The position numbers and the translations under genes were made by a program. Under the pieces are notes generated by a model. The model did no database searches and had not been told where the DNA came from. It was given only the letters and a program-made list of their open reading frames with translations. 64,000 bases of DNA from UBA2166 sp964463965 (GTDB lineage: Bacteria > Nitrospirota > Nitrospiria > Nitrospirales > UBA2166), in the NCBI GenBank assembly GCA_964463965.1, contig CAYXED010000002.1:186001-250000 (forward strand), in the 5' to 3' direction. Numbering within the stretch: position 1 is the stretch's first letter; each line of letters begins with the position of its first letter. Below, piece after piece: positions 62,172 to 64,000 of the stretch.

Positions 62172-62668
62172 TAGGTCATCGAGCAGCCTTGTTTCTTCAC
62201 GCGGCTTTGAATACGGCCAAGAATGCGGTTTTGTATTTCAGGTACTGCTGGTGCGTGTAACCATCTCAGAGATCGAACTCCTTCGAGATGATGCTTTTGA
62301 CGAACGTGCGTAATATCAAGGGTTGTAGTGCTCCCTTTATTATCGAGTTCGACGACGATGCTCGAGCGCTCTTGCACTAGGTTGGTTCGACCTAGGGCTC
62401 CAGACTTACTCTTGGACATGCCTTTTTCCCAATCAGTTTCAATAAGCCCTTTTTCCTTGTTAGCTACAGTAAATGTTGCTGGATGCAGCGCTAGCAAGGT
62501 TTGTTCCCATATTGTGTCATAGGGACATTTGAATGTGCTTGTTCCTGGTGCTGCCCCAGTAATCTTTTCACCAATAGTGGAGCAGCCTGTCAGTCCAAAG
62601 ATTGTACTGATAACTATTGCTTGTAGCGCAATTTTATAAGGAGCGTGAGGCAACATTTGGAGTATCAT
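62171..62668 (-). CDS. Lipoprotein of unknown function
   Basis: A 165-residue lipoprotein: lipobox GLTGC near residue 29, then a beta-rich mature domain with FKCPYDTIWEQTLLALHPATFTV and GLIETDW. This resembles small periplasmic domains of outer-membrane lipoproteins. It lies 15 nt after the porin gene and is coupled to the FMN gene. Confidence 0.7.
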   Translation of the reverse strand: MILQMLPHAPYKIALQAIVISTIFGLTGCSTIGEKITGAAPGTSTFKCPYDTIWEQTLLALHPATFTVANKEKGLIETDWEKGMSKSKSGALGRTNLVQERSSIVVELDNKGSTTTLDITHVRQKHHLEGVRSLRWLHAPAVPEIQNRILGRIQSRVKKQGCSMT

Positions 62669-62683
62669 AGTCTCCCTATCATG

Positions 62684-64000
62684 TCAGAAATAGGTCGCAA
62701 CGGAAAGGAGTATACCGTTATTTTCAACTTCACGATCTCCGATACGATTAGGTTCAAAGTTAAACTGGTACTCAAATTTAAACACCGTATCTTCCGTGGG
62801 TCGGTAGTTTATACCGGGAGTTAAGCGAAACGTATCGCCCTCATGTCCGACGAGGTCAAGGTTGGTGTTGACATCATCAACTCTGAAAACACCTGTGAAC
62901 ATTGAGTCATCTGTAAAGTAGCTTGGGGCCATTTCCTGAATGAAGTCTGGCATAAAATGGTAGTTGATCTGCGCATAATAACCAAACATTCGTTCTGGGT
63001 TCCCAACAAATTGACCATCGAGATCTTTGTCATTATCTTCCATCCATGACATGGCTGCTTCGCCAAGAAACTCAAATGGTCCGCGCTGCATCGACCAGTC
63101 AACTGCTGCTATGTTCAAAGTTCGTTCATCGTCTGGATCAATTTTTGAGTGATACCCGGATACACCAAGGTCGAGACCGAGGTAGGGGCTATACGCAAGT
63201 CGACCGACAAACGCTTGTGAATTGTTGTTATCCAAGTTTGATCCAATATCGGTCGTTTGCCAGCGAGCACCGGCTAAACCCGATGCGTTGGTTATTGTAG
63301 GTGTTCCATCTAGTTTAAATCCATTCATACCCTGTGTCACATACACCTCGTAATCAAGTTTTGAAAGTTTTGTTGGGTAGACGGTTCCAAAAAACCCAGC
63401 CCCTGGTTCACGTAACACACCTGGAATTACGCGTATGGCAACTTCAGGTCGTTGTGTCAAATCATTGAGTGGGTCATCGTGAAGTAGGTTAAAACTTCCC
63501 ACAGGTAGTAGTACTACACCAGTTCTAAAGTTCAACCACTCGGTAAATGAGTGGTCGATGACAGCAAACTCAAGCTCTGCGTCGCCGATACCATGTTCAA
63601 CCTCAAACTCTACTGCGACTCGTGTGCGATCGGTGATATCAGAGTAGAGGAGGGCAACAAAGCGTGGAACATCAAAACTGTTGTTTTTATTACGTCGAAC
63701 ATTTGTTGGCCCTTTAAGACCCTCAAACTCTGACGCAATGTATCCACCAAGAACTGCCCGCGGGTTACTATACCCAGGTCTGGCGTAGACCAAACCGCCG
63801 CTTCCGGACTTTCTTGCTGCTGAATCTCTCATCTGCTCGTTTGTGCGCGTTTCTTTCAGTTTGTGTTCTTGAGCCTCGTGCTCTTCAATCTTTTTGACTT
63901 TCTTCTCAAGCTTCTTAATCCTATCTTCTGTTGCTTGATCGGTTGTCGCAGCATGTTCTGCTTGATGAACCGCAAGTTCTTTAGCAATTCTTTCGAGTTT
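62684..64000 (-). CDS. Outer-membrane porin with N-terminal coiled coil, 5' end outside window
   Basis: Partial. The frame stays open to the right edge (64000), so the start lies outside. The first visible 55 residues are a Lys/Glu-rich helix (KLEKKVKKIEEHEAQEHK) like the coiled coils of phosphate-selective or OprO/P-like porins. The rest (about 380 residues) is beta-rich with alternating aromatic strands and ends in VATYF with a terminal Phe, the usual sorting signal. It heads the operon with a lipoprotein, an FMN protein and a membrane protein. Substrate unknown. Confidence 0.8.
   Translation of the reverse strand, partial: KLERIAKELAVHQAEHAATTDQATEDRIKKLEKKVKKIEEHEAQEHKLKETRTNEQMRDSAARKSGSGGLVYARPGYSNPRAVLGGYIASEFEGLKGPTNVRRNKNNSFDVPRFVALLYSDITDRTRVAVEFEVEHGIGDAELEFAVIDHSFTEWLNFRTGVVLLPVGSFNLLHDDPLNDLTQRPEVAIRVIPGVLREPGAGFFGTVYPTKLSKLDYEVYVTQGMNGFKLDGTPTITNASGLAGARWQTTDIGSNLDNNNSQAFVGRLAYSPYLGLDLGVSGYHSKIDPDDERTLNIAAVDWSMQRGPFEFLGEAAMSWMEDNDKDLDGQFVGNPERMFGYYAQINYHFMPDFIQEMAPSYFTDDSMFTGVFRVDDVNTNLDLVGHEGDTFRLTPGINYRPTEDTVFKFEYQFNFEPNRIGDREVENNGILLSVATYF

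Overview
The window looks like the chromosome of a Gram-negative, probably marine, bacterium. Base composition is moderately AT-rich by eye. An outer-membrane porin, several lipoproteins, a large surface-polysaccharide locus and a KdsB-type CMP-sugar synthetase all point to an outer membrane. A 2-oxoacid:ferredoxin oxidoreductase operon with accessory subunits (42532-46604) resembles the five-subunit enzymes of reductive-TCA bacteria such as Hydrogenobacter, Nitrospira and Nitrospina. With the YlxP/DUF503 gene in the nusA-infB operon, this makes a Nitrospinota/Nitrospirota-like lineage my best guess. That is inference, not proof. No phage, insertion sequence or CRISPR array was seen.

Layout. 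12-29609 (+): one very long surface-glycan locus. It runs from a MaoC/SDR fusion, an FkbH-like protein, an acyl carrier protein and a hexapeptide acyltransferase (acyl decoration) through two SDRs. Next comes a tightly overlapping set: CMP-ulosonate synthetase, oxidoreductase, degenerate methyltransferase, HpcH/HpaI aldolase, HAD phosphatase, 2-hydroxyacid dehydrogenase, SIS isomerase and transaldolase-like aldolase. A CDP-glucose 4,6-dehydratase pathway follows, then glycosyltransferases, a Wzy-like membrane protein, an asparagine-synthetase-like amidotransferase, a sulfotransferase, two DegT aminotransferases and a phosphoglycosyl transferase ending at a strong terminator (27450-27483). A separate CapD/WbpM-type UDP-sugar 4,6-dehydratase closes the locus.

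29640-42090 (-): uvrA with an unusually short insertion domain, an HU gene with a near-consensus promoter, then the housekeeping run nusA-infB-ylxP-rbfA-truB-rpsO-pnp-M16 peptidase (read right to left), without rimP or ylxR. Between nusA and the divergent oxidoreductase operon lies a 440-bp gap. It holds a promoter-to-terminator unit of about 270 nt on the minus strand (candidate structured RNA), a second hairpin and a 13-bp repeat.

46712-52875: tRNA-Asn(GTT), pcm, a pstCAB operon lacking pstS and phoU, and tRNA-Thr(CGT). 52969-58222 is a run of exported proteins: a degenerate HAD protein, an alpha/beta hydrolase lipoprotein, a [2Fe-2S] ferredoxin, a TPR lipoprotein, two unknown exported proteins and a membrane-anchored zinc peptidase with a C9 tract near its start. 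58378-64000 (-) holds a second HU gene, an NtrC-like regulator whose GAFTGA motif is altered, an excisionase-like HTH protein behind a palindromic promoter, and an operon of porin, lipoprotein, FMN-binding protein and 4-TM membrane protein that runs off the right edge.

The most interesting candidates are: (1) the aldolase/phosphatase/CMP-transferase block, which could be a non-canonical route to an activated ulosonic acid; (2) the FkbH-ACP-acyltransferase module; (3) the unassigned RNA-like unit next to nusA; (4) the UvrA and NtrC proteins with changed key regions.
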